Position numbers and translations under genes: made by a program. A stretch of DNA of 49,843 nucleotides from CAXXOK01 sp964584315 (GTDB lineage: Bacteria; Bacillota; Clostridia; Christensenellales; Aristaeellaceae): positions 1 to 49,843 of the forward strand of contig CAZOZO010000022.1 of assembly GCA_964584315.1 (NCBI GenBank), in the 5' to 3' direction. The notes beneath the pieces are model-generated. The model saw only the letters and a list, made by a program, of their open reading frames with translations, ran no database searches and was not told the origin of the DNA. Each line of letters opens with the position of its first letter. Position 1 is the stretch's first letter. This document shows positions 17,421-24,844 of the stretch, piece by piece.

Positions 17421-17449
17421 TTGGGAGGGGGACAGAGTCCCCCTCCCAA
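17421..17449. repeat. Dispersed palindrome, family A, copy 1
   Basis: A perfect 13-bp inverted repeat, TTGGGAGGGGGAC / GTCCCCCTCCCAA, with loop AGA. The same arm occurs at 34673, 41247 and 41306. Here it is followed by short duplicated pieces of AAAGGAGGCAGAGCCGACG (17448-17510). Confidence 0.85.
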
Positions 17450-17512
17450 AGGAGGCAGAGCCGACGCGTCCCCTTCCCAAAGGAGGCAGAGCCGACGTCG
17501 CAGAGCCGACGT

Positions 17513-17543
17513 AAAAACCGGAGGGCGACATGCGCTCTCCGGT
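17513..17543 (-). terminator. Terminator of the Cys-containing DUF1292 transcript
   Basis: Minus strand ACCGGAG...CTCCGGT with an inner GCG/CGC pairing, then TTTTT. It lies 145 bp beyond the stop of the DUF1292 gene, leaving an unusually long GC-rich 3' untranslated region (17544-17688) with its own hairpin (GGCGGCG...CGCCGC). Confidence 0.85.
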
Positions 17544-17688
17544 ATGCGGTGGTTATTCAATTAGGGGACCTGCTCGACTGGGTACCCTGAGACACCCGAT
17601 ATCGTAACGGCCCTGCGGCGCCTTGCGCACCGCCGCCGAAAATCCGGTCCGCCATGGGTTGGTATGGTTCGCTTCGTTCGGGCGCGGA

Positions 17689-18051
17689 TCACTCCTCGTC
17701 CGTAAGCTCCTCTTCCTTTTCAAAGTCGGTCTGGACTACCTCGATCAGCTTTTCGAGCAGGTCTTCGTCCTCGACGGGTACGAATTCCTCGGTATCCTCG
17801 TCTTCGCCGCTGGGTACGACCTTCATGATGTAGAGATTGACGGTCTCGTCATCATCTTCGTCGTCCGTCTCGCAGCTCGCTCCGCACTCGTCGCAGTGGC
17901 AGCCGCAGTCGTCGCCATGCTGGGCATCGCCCAAGACAACGTATTCCTCACCGTTGTAAAAGAAGTAGCGAACGACCTCCAATAGAACTTTGTTACCATC
18001 CTCATCGACGCCTTCGATGATATCCTGGTCTTCCATGTCCTCTGCGGTCAT
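17689..18051 (-). CDS. DUF1292-like acidic protein with a cysteine cluster
   Basis: 120 residues from the ATG at 18051. The core EDQDIIEGVDEDGNKVLLEV...FFYNGEEYVVLGDAQ...ETVNLYIMKVVPSGEDE resembles DUF1292, as in the gene at 14635. It is interrupted by CGCHCDECGASC, a plausible metal-binding insert. The start is uncertain: no clear ribosome site precedes 18051, and the frame is open upstream to about 18144, with a TTG at 18088 behind GCGGGGC as an alternative that adds LYNDEDQALGG. The function is unknown. The gene has a strong promoter far upstream (18300-18328), giving a leader of about 240 nt. Confidence 0.75.
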   Translation of the reverse strand: MTAEDMEDQDIIEGVDEDGNKVLLEVVRYFFYNGEEYVVLGDAQHGDDCGCHCDECGASCETDDEDDDETVNLYIMKVVPSGEDEDTEEFVPVEDEDLLEKLIEVVQTDFEKEEELTDEE

Positions 18052-18299
18052 GCCACCTAAAGCCTGGTCTTCGTCATTGTACAATGGAATCGCCCCGCTT
18101 TCTGATCTCGTTTGAACGCTTTCGCGCCGCCCGGCGTGTGCCAAGGGGAATCACGGCATGGGCCTTTGCGTCGGGCGCACCGCCTTCGCAACCGGACTCC
18201 GCTCCCGCGGTGACCGCCGTGTCAACACAGCTTGCGGTCTTCCGGCGCTCTGTGCGGCGTGGGATCGTTTACCTTGCCTTACCCTTCTGGCTCGACTTC

Positions 18300-18328
18300 A
18301 TTATACCCAAAAGGCGGGGTATCGACAA
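18300..18328 (-). promoter_or_regulatory. Promoter reading towards the Cys-containing DUF1292 gene
   Basis: Minus strand TTGTCG, 17 bp, perfect TATAAT. It is back-to-back with the plus-strand promoter at 18352-18380. Confidence 0.7.
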
Positions 18329-18351
18329 GCCTTTGCCAAAAGATTTTCCAA

Positions 18352-18380
18352 TTGTGTTTCCCGCGCGGGTATGGTATGAT
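18352..18380 (+). promoter_or_regulatory. Promoter of the candidate structured RNA
   Basis: TTGTGT, 17 bp, TATGAT. No protein gene on the plus strand starts until 18856, which makes the transcript either a non-coding RNA or a very long leader. Confidence 0.6.
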
Positions 18381-18386
18381 GAATCT

Positions 18387-18582
18387 GTTGGAGTCCATTC
18401 GCCGTGTAACCGGCCCCTGCCGCCCTGCCCTGTGGCTGCGCGGGAGGGGCTTTGCTGTCAGGCGGCGGGCCGCCGCGCCATGCAATGCGGCGCGCGACCG
18501 GCCGCGCGTGTCCGCCTCGGGATACAGGCATGCCATACGGTTGCGAGCGCGGCGTAACCTGCCGTCCGGCAGGGGCTATGGA
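18387..18582 (+). ncRNA. Candidate structured RNA (6S-like rod), unverified
   Basis: Directly after a good promoter, about 195 nt have no coding frame but strong nested pairing. A 10-bp closing stem GCCCCTGCCG (18413-18422) pairs with CGGCAGGGGC (18567-18576). Inside it are AGGCGG/CCGCCT and GGCCG/CGGCC helices and a GC-rich terminal hairpin around ATGCAAT. An outer TCCAT/ATGGA pair could extend it. A rod with a large central bubble resembles 6S RNA in size and shape, but I recognise no conserved 6S sequence. The 3' arm can also form a local hairpin (CCTGCC-GTCC-GGCAGG). The high GC content makes chance pairing easier, so confidence is low. Confidence 0.3.
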
Positions 18583-18603
18583 AATATGGCCCGCGAGCGG
18601 GCG

Positions 18604-18825
18604 CTAGGCGTCGCCCTCCGGCTCGCCTTTCCGGCGCAGCTCGGTCAGCGTGCCGTCCTTCTCGCGGATGCGCACGTTTTGCAGCGTCTGCTCCATGCTC
18701 TTGCGGTACTCGGCGATGTACTTGCCGCGCAGCACCGCGCGCTCTGCCTGCTCATCGGGGGTCAGCTCCCGCTCGCGGCTCAGGCGCGCAAGCTCGTTGA
18801 TGCGTTCGATCTGTTGCTGTTCCAT
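18604..18825 (-). CDS. UPF0291/DUF896 (YnzC-like) protein
   Basis: 73 residues. The family pattern is complete: QIERINELARLSRERELTPD, EQAERAVLRGKYIAEYRKSM, and NVRIREKDGT. YnzC homologues are small helical hairpin proteins, some linked to the SOS response; the role is not established. ATG at 18825 follows AAAGGAG. Its start lies only 30 bp from the divergent GNAT start, so its promoter must lie inside that gene. A GCCCGC/GCGGGC hairpin just after the stop (about 18589-18603) may end the transcript. Confidence 0.93.
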   Translation of the reverse strand: MEQQQIERINELARLSRERELTPDEQAERAVLRGKYIAEYRKSMEQTLQNVRIREKDGTLTELRRKGEPEGDA

Positions 18826-18855
18826 GGTGCTCCTTTCACGGTGGGGAGGGTTTCG

Positions 18856-19302
18856 ATGGTCGAGGGTAAATGGTATCCACAGGGTGCGGATATAACGGTG
18901 CCACTCAAGGTGCGCGCGGCCGCGCTCGATGCGGGCCGCGACGCGCTGGACGACGTAGCCCAGCAGGTAGTGGTGTTCCAGGGCGGCCAGCCCGTGGGCG
19001 CGGCGCGCCTGTGGTGGGCCGACGGGGGCTTTCAAGCGGGCGATGTTGGCGTGCTGCCCGCCGAGCGCCACAAGGGCTACGGCGACCTGCTGGTGCGCCT
19101 GCTGCTCTACAAGGCGGCCACGCACGGCGCTCGCTTCCTCACGCTCGCTTGCCCGCAGGGCCTTGCGCCCTTCTTTGCGCGCTATGGCTTCCAGCCCATG
19201 GACGACGGCGACCCCGTGACCCTGCGCGCGCCCGTGGCGGACGGCTGCGCGGGTTGCGGCGGGTGCTCCGGCACGGAGGGATGCCCGCAGGGGGGGCACT
19301 GA
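18856..19302 (+). CDS. GNAT N-acetyltransferase with a cysteine-rich tail
   Basis: 148 residues. The GNAT core has QVVVFQGGQPVGAARLWW, the acetyl-CoA loop VLPAERHKGYGDLLVRLLLY, and a family-like ending FLTLACPQGLAPFFARYGF. The last 20 residues are Gly/Cys-rich (CAGCGGCSGTEGC), which could bind a metal. The substrate is unknown. ATG at 18856 follows GGGGAGG. A longer in-frame opening upstream would run antisense through the UPF0291 gene and is not believed. Confidence 0.85.
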   Translation: MVEGKWYPQGADITVPLKVRAAALDAGRDALDDVAQQVVVFQGGQPVGAARLWWADGGFQAGDVGVLPAERHKGYGDLLVRLLLYKAATHGARFLTLACPQGLAPFFARYGFQPMDDGDPVTLRAPVADGCAGCGGCSGTEGCPQGGH

Positions 19303-19392
19303 AAGCAACGCGCAAGCCGGTTTGCACTGCCTGGTGGGCTGCTGCGCCCGCGTCCCGTTTTGCATGCCCAATGCGCGTATAACCTGATATGA

Positions 19393-19430
19393 AAGCGGAG
19401 GGGGCGTTGGCCCGCCTCCGCTGCTTTGTG
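19393..19430 (+). terminator. Terminator after the GNAT gene
   Basis: AAAGCGGAGG...CCTCCGCTGCTTT hairpin with inner GGGC/GCCC pairing, followed by TTTGTG. Confidence 0.75.
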
Positions 19431-19501
19431 TTCGCACCATGACGGGGTCGTATCGCCGCGCGCGGTTCCGGCCCCTGCGTTGGCCTCGCGGCCCCTTGCG
19501 G

Positions 19502-20389
19502 TTACTGCCAGTTGATCGGGTCCACCGTGGTCGCAAAATAGATGATGTCGCTCACGCTGCGCTCATTGCCGGGCGATTTGTCATTGTAGATGACCCCGCC
19601 CAGCACCAGCGTGGCGCTGTTGCCCCCATCCAGGTTGAAGGCCTGCGTGCAGCCCAGCTGGGCCATCACATCCGCGAGCGTCTCCAGCGTTACGCCCGCG
19701 CTCTCGTCGCTGCGGCCGTCCACCACCACGCACACGTACTCCAGCTCCCCCACCTGCCCAATGGCCGCGCGGGGGTTTTTGTAGTGGGGCGCAAAGCTGT
19801 ACTTCTCGGGGATCTCCTGCTTCTCCCCGTCGATCACCAGCGCGGGCCCAAAGCTGAACACATTGCGGATGTCCAGCGCACCCGCGAGGTAAAAGTCGAG
19901 CATCTCGAGGTTGTCGCGCTTGACGATGTGGAAGTTGCCCTGCGCGTCGATCAGCAGCATATCATACAGCGGGCTGGTCGTCTCGCGCAGGGTCTCGCCC
20001 TGGCGTATCACAAGCCCCGCGTCGCGGTCGCTGAAATAGTCGCCGTTGATGGCCAGCACGGCATGGAAGCCCTCCGCCATGGAAGTGATCTTGTCCGTCT
20101 TGCCGCCCAGCGCGCTGGAAACACCCGTGCGCAGCTGGCTTGCGTGCTTGATCTTGATGTGCGCGATGTAAAAATCCGCGTCCGCGCGGCGCTGGGTGCT
20201 TATTTCCACCCGCAGAGACGCGTCGTAGAACCCGTCGGCGGAATAATCGTCCGGGTTGGCCTCGTAGCCGGGGCTCATGTCCCACGGCAGGGGCGAGATA
20301 TCGGTAGTCACCTCGGCGCAGGCCGCGCCCCCCAGCAGGAGGCACGTGAGCCACACGGCCAGCCAGCGCCGTATGTTTGCCCTCAGCAA
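19502..20389 (-). CDS. Secreted phosphodiester glycosidase (NAGPA-domain) protein, paralogue 2
   Basis: 295 residues from TTG at 20389, chosen because AGGGGG lies nine bases upstream and it gives a clean signal peptide (LRANIRRWLAVWLTCLLLGG, AACA). An upstream TTG at 20455 adds 22 polar residues but has no ribosome site. The catalytic domain has AVLAINGDYFSDRDAGLVIR, FGPALVIDGE, RAAIGQVGELEYVCVVVDGR and AFNLDGGNSATLVLGG, the motifs of NAGPA/DUF2233 proteins that cleave or modify glycosyl-phosphodiesters on surface polysaccharides. About 90 bp after its paralogue, in the operon of a GT2-GtrA protein. Confidence 0.87.
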   Translation of the reverse strand: MLRANIRRWLAVWLTCLLLGGAACAEVTTDISPLPWDMSPGYEANPDDYSADGFYDASLRVEISTQRRADADFYIAHIKIKHASQLRTGVSSALGGKTDKITSMAEGFHAVLAINGDYFSDRDAGLVIRQGETLRETTSPLYDMLLIDAQGNFHIVKRDNLEMLDFYLAGALDIRNVFSFGPALVIDGEKQEIPEKYSFAPHYKNPRAAIGQVGELEYVCVVVDGRSDESAGVTLETLADVMAQLGCTQAFNLDGGNSATLVLGGVIYNDKSPGNERSVSDIIYFATTVDPINWQ

Positions 20390-20476
20390 TGCTTGCAACC
20401 CCCTTTTGAACCCCGGCGGATTGGCATGCCCGCCGCACCGGAACTGCTTACCCAAAACCCGACCGTATGAATCCGT

Positions 20477-21328
20477 CTACTGCCCGGTCACGCCCGTGGC
20501 AAAGTAGAGGATGTCGCTGATGTCGCGCTCGCTGCCCTCGCTCAAGGTGTTGACCACCTTGCCGCCAAACAGCATGGTGCTGCTGCCGCCGCCATCCAGG
20601 TTGAAAGCCACCGTGCAGCCGATGGAGCCCATAAACTCCGCCAGCTGCTTGTGGGTCACGCCGCGGCTGTTCTCCAGCCGTCCGTCCGCCACGACGAATG
20701 CGTAGCTCAGCGGGCCGGTCTGCCCGATAGCCGTGCGGGGGCTTTTGTCCTGCGCGGCAAAGCCGTAGTTGTTGTACACGGTCTGCACCACGCCGTCCTC
20801 CACCAGCACGGGGCCAAAAGCGAGGCACTGCGCGATGTCATACGTCTTGAGCGCCTTGGACACGCTCTCCTTGGTGGGCTTGCGCACGGCGTGGAAATCG
20901 CCCGCCGTGTCGATGATGAGCATATCCAGCTCCGTCGAGGCCGATTTGCGCAACACCTGCCCCTGCCGCACGATGTAGCCCTTGCCGCGGAAGAGGTAGC
21001 TGTCCCCATTGACGGCCAGCACGGCGTTGTAAGCGCTGGCGATGGTGCTGGGCACAGCCTTGACCTTGCTGCCCGGCTCGCCGCTTAGAGCGGTGCGCAG
21101 CTGGCTGGGGTCCGCGATGGTCACATAGGCGACGTGGTACACGCTGTCGTCGCGGGTCACGTCCTCGATGGTCACATGCAGGGTCGCGTCCTGATACTCG
21201 CGGTCGCTCAGGTAGGCCGCGGGGTTTGGCACGGGGGCGGGCGAAAAGTCGAGCGGCAGGGTGGCGGCCAGTGCCGTTACAGGCAAAAGCGCCAACAGGC
21301 ACAGGGTCAGGCAGAGCAGTTTTTTCAT
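20477..21328 (-). CDS. Secreted phosphodiester glycosidase (NAGPA-domain) protein, paralogue 1
   Basis: 283 residues with a classical signal peptide (MKKLLCLTLCLLALLPVTALA). Motifs parallel the neighbour: NAVLAVNGDSYLFRGKGYIV, FGPVLVEDG, RTAIGQTGPLSYAFVVADGR, AFNLDGGGSSTMLFGG. It is clearly a tandem duplicate of the downstream gene with considerable divergence. Its ATG overlaps the GT2-GtrA stop (ATGA). The expected role is processing of extracellular glycans or teichoic-acid-like polymers made with the help of the glycosyltransferase. Confidence 0.9.
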   Translation of the reverse strand: MKKLLCLTLCLLALLPVTALAATLPLDFSPAPVPNPAAYLSDREYQDATLHVTIEDVTRDDSVYHVAYVTIADPSQLRTALSGEPGSKVKAVPSTIASAYNAVLAVNGDSYLFRGKGYIVRQGQVLRKSASTELDMLIIDTAGDFHAVRKPTKESVSKALKTYDIAQCLAFGPVLVEDGVVQTVYNNYGFAAQDKSPRTAIGQTGPLSYAFVVADGRLENSRGVTHKQLAEFMGSIGCTVAFNLDGGGSSTMLFGGKVVNTLSEGSERDISDILYFATGVTGQ

Positions 21329-22482
21329 CCTTTGGCCTCTTTCAGGGCTTTATCGCGGTCGGCTTTGCCGCCGAACACCCAGCGCCGCTGGATGTAATAG
21401 CTCAGGAAAAACAGCAAGATATCCACAGGCACTTTCACAATGTTGTCGCTCACGCCCAGCCACACGTGCAGGTTGCTGGTCAGCCATGCGGACAGCCCCA
21501 CGATCACCAGCACGGTGCACGCGTAGCGAAGGAACGTGCTCACGAACCCTTCGCGGCTGGAAAACACGAACTTGCGGTTCACGAAATAGTTGAACACGGA
21601 ACTTACGATGCGCGCCAGCAGCGCGGCCAGCCCAATGCGGGCGATCACGCGGAAGAACAGCAGGCTCACGTACCCTTCCAGCTGGGGCGTGTGGGCAAGC
21701 AGCACGTTGTTCAGCAGCAGGAACAGGCCGTAATCCACCAGAAAGCTGAGCATGGACGCGGCGATGAAGTGGAAGAACCGCGTGAAGATGACCTTGTAGA
21801 TGCGCCAGCTGTCGCGCACGGGGTCAAAGTGGCTGCCCTCGTTGTTGTTCTCATACACGGTCTCGATGGGCAGCGCGCGGATGGGGATTCGGTCGATGGA
21901 GCAATCGATCAGCTGGTTCATCTCATACTCGTAGCGGTCGCCGCCGGTCTGCAAAAAGCGCGGCAGCAGCTCACGGCCGAACGCGCGCAGGCCGGTTTGC
22001 GTGTCGACCACCTTTTTGCCGTACAGCGCGTGGAACACCGCCGTGGTGATACGGTTGCCCATGCGGCTCTTGGCCGGCACGTGCGCAAGCGAAAAATCGC
22101 GGCTGCCCAGCAGCAGGCCGCTGCCGTCCGTGTGCATGGCCTCGGCCATGCGCAGGCTGTCCGGCACGGTGTGCTGGCCGTCGCTGTCGGCGGTCACCAC
22201 AAAGGCGCAGGCGGGGCACTGATCCAGCAGGTACTGCATGCCCGTGCGCAGCGCGTAGCCCTTGCCGTGGTTGGGCTCGTAGCGGATCACATGCACCGTG
22301 TCGCCGCCATCGGCGGTCAGGCTGTTAAAAATCGTGGAATAGGCCTCGCCGGAGCCGTCGTCCACCACGACGATCTTGGCAAAGCCCGCATCCTTGAGGG
22401 CTTTTACGTAGGGAGGCAGCTTCCCGTTGGGCTGGTAGCTGGGGATCAGGATGGCTACGTCCTGGGCGTAATGGTTTGGCAT
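21325..22482 (-). CDS. Glycosyltransferase family 2 fused to a GtrA-like membrane domain
   Basis: 385 residues. Residues 1 to about 230 are a GT2 domain: ILIPSYQPNGKLPPYVKALK, IVVVDDGSGEAY, VVTADSDGQHT (metal-binding DxD-type motif) and VDTQTGLRAFGRELL. The C-terminal ~140 residues contain four helices of the GtrA family (FHFIAASMLSFLVDYGLFLL; SSVFNYFVNRKFVF). GtrA proteins flip or position polyprenyl-linked sugars. The fusion suggests synthesis and transfer of a lipid-linked sugar such as polyprenyl-phosphate-glucose. It leads a three-gene operon with two NAGPA-domain proteins. Confidence 0.92.
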   Translation of the reverse strand: MPNHYAQDVAILIPSYQPNGKLPPYVKALKDAGFAKIVVVDDGSGEAYSTIFNSLTADGGDTVHVIRYEPNHGKGYALRTGMQYLLDQCPACAFVVTADSDGQHTVPDSLRMAEAMHTDGSGLLLGSRDFSLAHVPAKSRMGNRITTAVFHALYGKKVVDTQTGLRAFGRELLPRFLQTGGDRYEYEMNQLIDCSIDRIPIRALPIETVYENNNEGSHFDPVRDSWRIYKVIFTRFFHFIAASMLSFLVDYGLFLLLNNVLLAHTPQLEGYVSLLFFRVIARIGLAALLARIVSSVFNYFVNRKFVFSSREGFVSTFLRYACTVLVIVGLSAWLTSNLHVWLGVSDNIVKVPVDILLFFLSYYIQRRWVFGGKADRDKALKEAKG

Positions 22483-22539
22483 TGGGCTTCTTCCCTTTCG
22501 TGCTATGGTGATGGCAGGCGCGCCGCGCCGACCATTCGG

Positions 22540-22567
22540 GTGTTATCCTTGCGCAAAGCCTTTGCAA
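22540..22567 (-). promoter_or_regulatory. Possible promoter of the GT2-GtrA operon
   Basis: Minus strand TTGCAA, 16 bp, TAACAC; a modest match placed 58 bp before the start codon. Confidence 0.35.
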
Positions 22568-22682
22568 GCAGGGGTGGCGCGGGCCGGTGTGAAACGGGTG
22601 GGACGCCGTTTCCCCCTCGCCGCGCTAGGCGGGCAGCGGGCCCGCACGGGTTATACGGTTGGCTCCGTCGGGAGCCCCTGCG

Positions 22683-24206
22683 TCAGTTGCTCAGGTACGT
22701 GTCCAGATAGTCGCTCAGCAGGGGCGACCAGTCCTCGCCGGTGTAGCTGCGCAGCAGCGCCTCAAAATCCGCGCGGGTGGCGATGCGGAAGGCGAACGTT
22801 TCATAGTAGTACCTCAGAAACGCATCCAGCTTTCCGCCCATGGCCGTGTCCAGCGCCCACAGTGCCGCCGCGCCGCGCCCGTAGACCACCACCTGGTATT
22901 CGCTGAAATCGCCGAAGTAATCCAGCGGGCTGCCGGGGGTGACCCCCTGCGGAATGGTCACGCGCATGGCGGTTTCCGCGCGGGCGTAGCGCAGCTCCTC
23001 GCGGGCGGCCTGCCCGTAACGTGCGCCCCAGTAGGACAGCAGCGAATACTCGCACATGGCCTCGTCCTGCCAAGCGTCATAAAAGGGGTCGCTGCCTACG
23101 ACGGCATACCACCACTGATGCGCCACCTCGTGCGCCAACAGCTGCTCCAGCGCATCCCCGCCCTTTGCCAGCGCGTCGCTGGCGATCATCACCATGGCGG
23201 GGTATTCCATGCCCCCGAAGGGAAAATCCACTTCGCAGAGCGTGAAGGCCGGGTAGGGATACGCGCCGTACAGCCCGCCATACACCGATAGCGCCTTGCG
23301 CGCCGTGTCCAGCATGGCAAGCGCGCCGTCGCCTGTTTTGGCGTAGGCATTCACCAGCACGCCGCCCTCCATGCCCTGCACCAGCTGATAGTCGCGGCTG
23401 AGGCACAGCGCAAAATCACGCGCGGCGGGGGCGCTCATGTGCAGCGTGGCGGTTCCATCGGTAGCGGAGGCGACCGTCGCGGCGGTGCTGCCGCCTGCGC
23501 TGTAGCCCTCCGGCAGCGTCAGCGTTACGTCGTAATTGCGGCACTCGGTCAAAAACGGGTCGCCGATGGGGTAGTAATCATCGGTGCGGTATGCACCGTC
23601 CACATACGGCGCGGGGGTCAAAAACACATTGCCCAGCGCCCAGATGCCGCCGTTTTCGCCAAAGCGGTACGCAGCCTGCGGTATCAGCACCTCATAAGAG
23701 GCAGCCAGGGTGAGCATGCCGCCCGCGGGCCAGTCCGCGGGCAGGGAAACACGCAGCACCGTCTGCGCCGCGTCGCCCACCACATAGGTCACGGCCTGCG
23801 CGTCGCCGCCCGCTAACGTGGCGGTCAGGCTATTGACGGTCACGCCGCCCGCGGAAAACCCGTTCGGGTAGCAACTGTCGTACAGCTCATCGGTAGCGAT
23901 GGGCGAATGATCCTCGCTCTGGAAGGCGTTCGCCCACGCGCGCAGGATCAGCAGCCGCTGCGCAGCGCCGGTGCGGTTTTGCAGCGTCATGGTTTGCGAT
24001 ACGGTCAGGGTGCGCCGCACGGGGTCAAACGAAGCGTCTACGCGCACATCGTCCAGCCCCTGCGCGGCATGAAGTAGCGCCTGCGAGGGCGCGGGCGGCG
24101 TGAGCGCGCCTTTGGGCGCGGCCAGCACCATGAAGAGAATGCCCAGCCCGACGACCAGCGCGCCCGCCGCCGCAAGCAGCCATAAACGTGCGCGCTTCTT
24201 TGCCAT
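22683..24206 (-). CDS. Membrane-anchored M1-family (gluzincin) aminopeptidase-like protein
   Basis: 507 residues. An N-terminal transmembrane helix (LWLLAAAGALVVGLGILFMV) anchors an extracellular domain. The zinc site is intact: H359-E-V-A-H363 in AHEVAHQWWYAVVGS, and E382 in AWQDEAMCEY, the HExxH-18-E spacing of M1. The exopeptidase motif GAMEN appears as GGMEYP, so it may not act as a standard aminopeptidase. ATG at 24206 has GGCGAGG upstream; a further ATG at 24236 overlaps the -10 box. The gene is monocistronic. Confidence 0.9.
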   Translation of the reverse strand: MAKKRARLWLLAAAGALVVGLGILFMVLAAPKGALTPPAPSQALLHAAQGLDDVRVDASFDPVRRTLTVSQTMTLQNRTGAAQRLLILRAWANAFQSEDHSPIATDELYDSCYPNGFSAGGVTVNSLTATLAGGDAQAVTYVVGDAAQTVLRVSLPADWPAGGMLTLAASYEVLIPQAAYRFGENGGIWALGNVFLTPAPYVDGAYRTDDYYPIGDPFLTECRNYDVTLTLPEGYSAGGSTAATVASATDGTATLHMSAPAARDFALCLSRDYQLVQGMEGGVLVNAYAKTGDGALAMLDTARKALSVYGGLYGAYPYPAFTLCEVDFPFGGMEYPAMVMIASDALAKGGDALEQLLAHEVAHQWWYAVVGSDPFYDAWQDEAMCEYSLLSYWGARYGQAAREELRYARAETAMRVTIPQGVTPGSPLDYFGDFSEYQVVVYGRGAAALWALDTAMGGKLDAFLRYYYETFAFRIATRADFEALLRSYTGEDWSPLLSDYLDTYLSN

Positions 24207-24234
24207 GCCGTGCCTCGCCGCCTTTCCTGCGCCC

Positions 24235-24240
24235 ATTATA
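24235..24240 (-). promoter_or_regulatory. -10 element of the M1-like peptidase gene
   Basis: Perfect TATAAT on the minus strand 29 bp before the ATG. The -35 region is poor (TGTAAA at best). Confidence 0.5.
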
Positions 24241-24844
24241 GCACGAAAGTCGCCCGTTTACACCATCCCGTGCCCAAGGAAAGCAACTTGTAACAATTTA
24301 GCGGCATCACATGGAAAACCGCGCGTCGTGCGCGCGGCAAGGGATCGAATGAAAAGAAGGAATCAAGATGCCAAGATTGGGTCAAGAGCAACGCCCCATC
24401 AGGGTTGCAACGTGCGAAACCCTTTGCCCACTGTGGGTAAGCCCACGCTCGCACCACAGCGCCAACCGCGCCAGCGTGACAACGGCCACGAAGCGGCTCA
24501 GATAGCTGAAAACCCCCGTTTTCGCTGATATCAACCATCAGAAACCCTTACGAATCAAGGCGTTGAGAAAGGGCGTTTTGGGGAAAATAGGCTTTATCAA
24601 CAGTCTGAGCCGCGACGCGGCTATATCTCGCGCGGCACGAGTGCTCAAGCACCTGAGATGATATCAACCCCGTCGTTCTCAGGGGGAGGTTGGCATCGCA
24701 GGGAAGCGTTTGCCCAGTGGGCAACGCCGCGAAGCGGCGAGCGACCCGAAGATGGGAAGTTTGACAAGCGCGGGGCGTGGTAGCGCCCCGCGCGCCGATC
24801 AAACTGACGGGACAGGGGACGAAGCCCCATTCCCAAAGGGCGCG
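24241..24844. other. 600-bp gene-free region with degenerate internal repeats
   Basis: No coding frame with family resemblance is present. Two sections resemble each other imperfectly: GCCCACAGTGGGC-like and GCCCACTGGGC-like inverted pieces (about 24420-24450 and 24710-24730), and GATATCAACC occurs at about 24524 and 24660. GAAGCGG with palindromic flanks recurs. The composition is less GC-rich than the genes around it. It may be a decayed mobile or repeat element. The alaS 3' end should lie at its right edge. Confidence 0.4.

Noticed and set aside
17544..17688. tRNA, tmRNA or SRP RNA in the spacer beyond the Cys-containing DUF1292 gene
   Set aside because: No cloverleaf, no tmRNA ends and no SRP GGTCAGG core were found; only a terminator and hairpins are supported.
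24236..24802. Two minus-strand open frames of 100 and 84 codons in the spacer before alaS
   Set aside because: No ribosome sites, no recognisable domains, and they run through repeat-like sequence.
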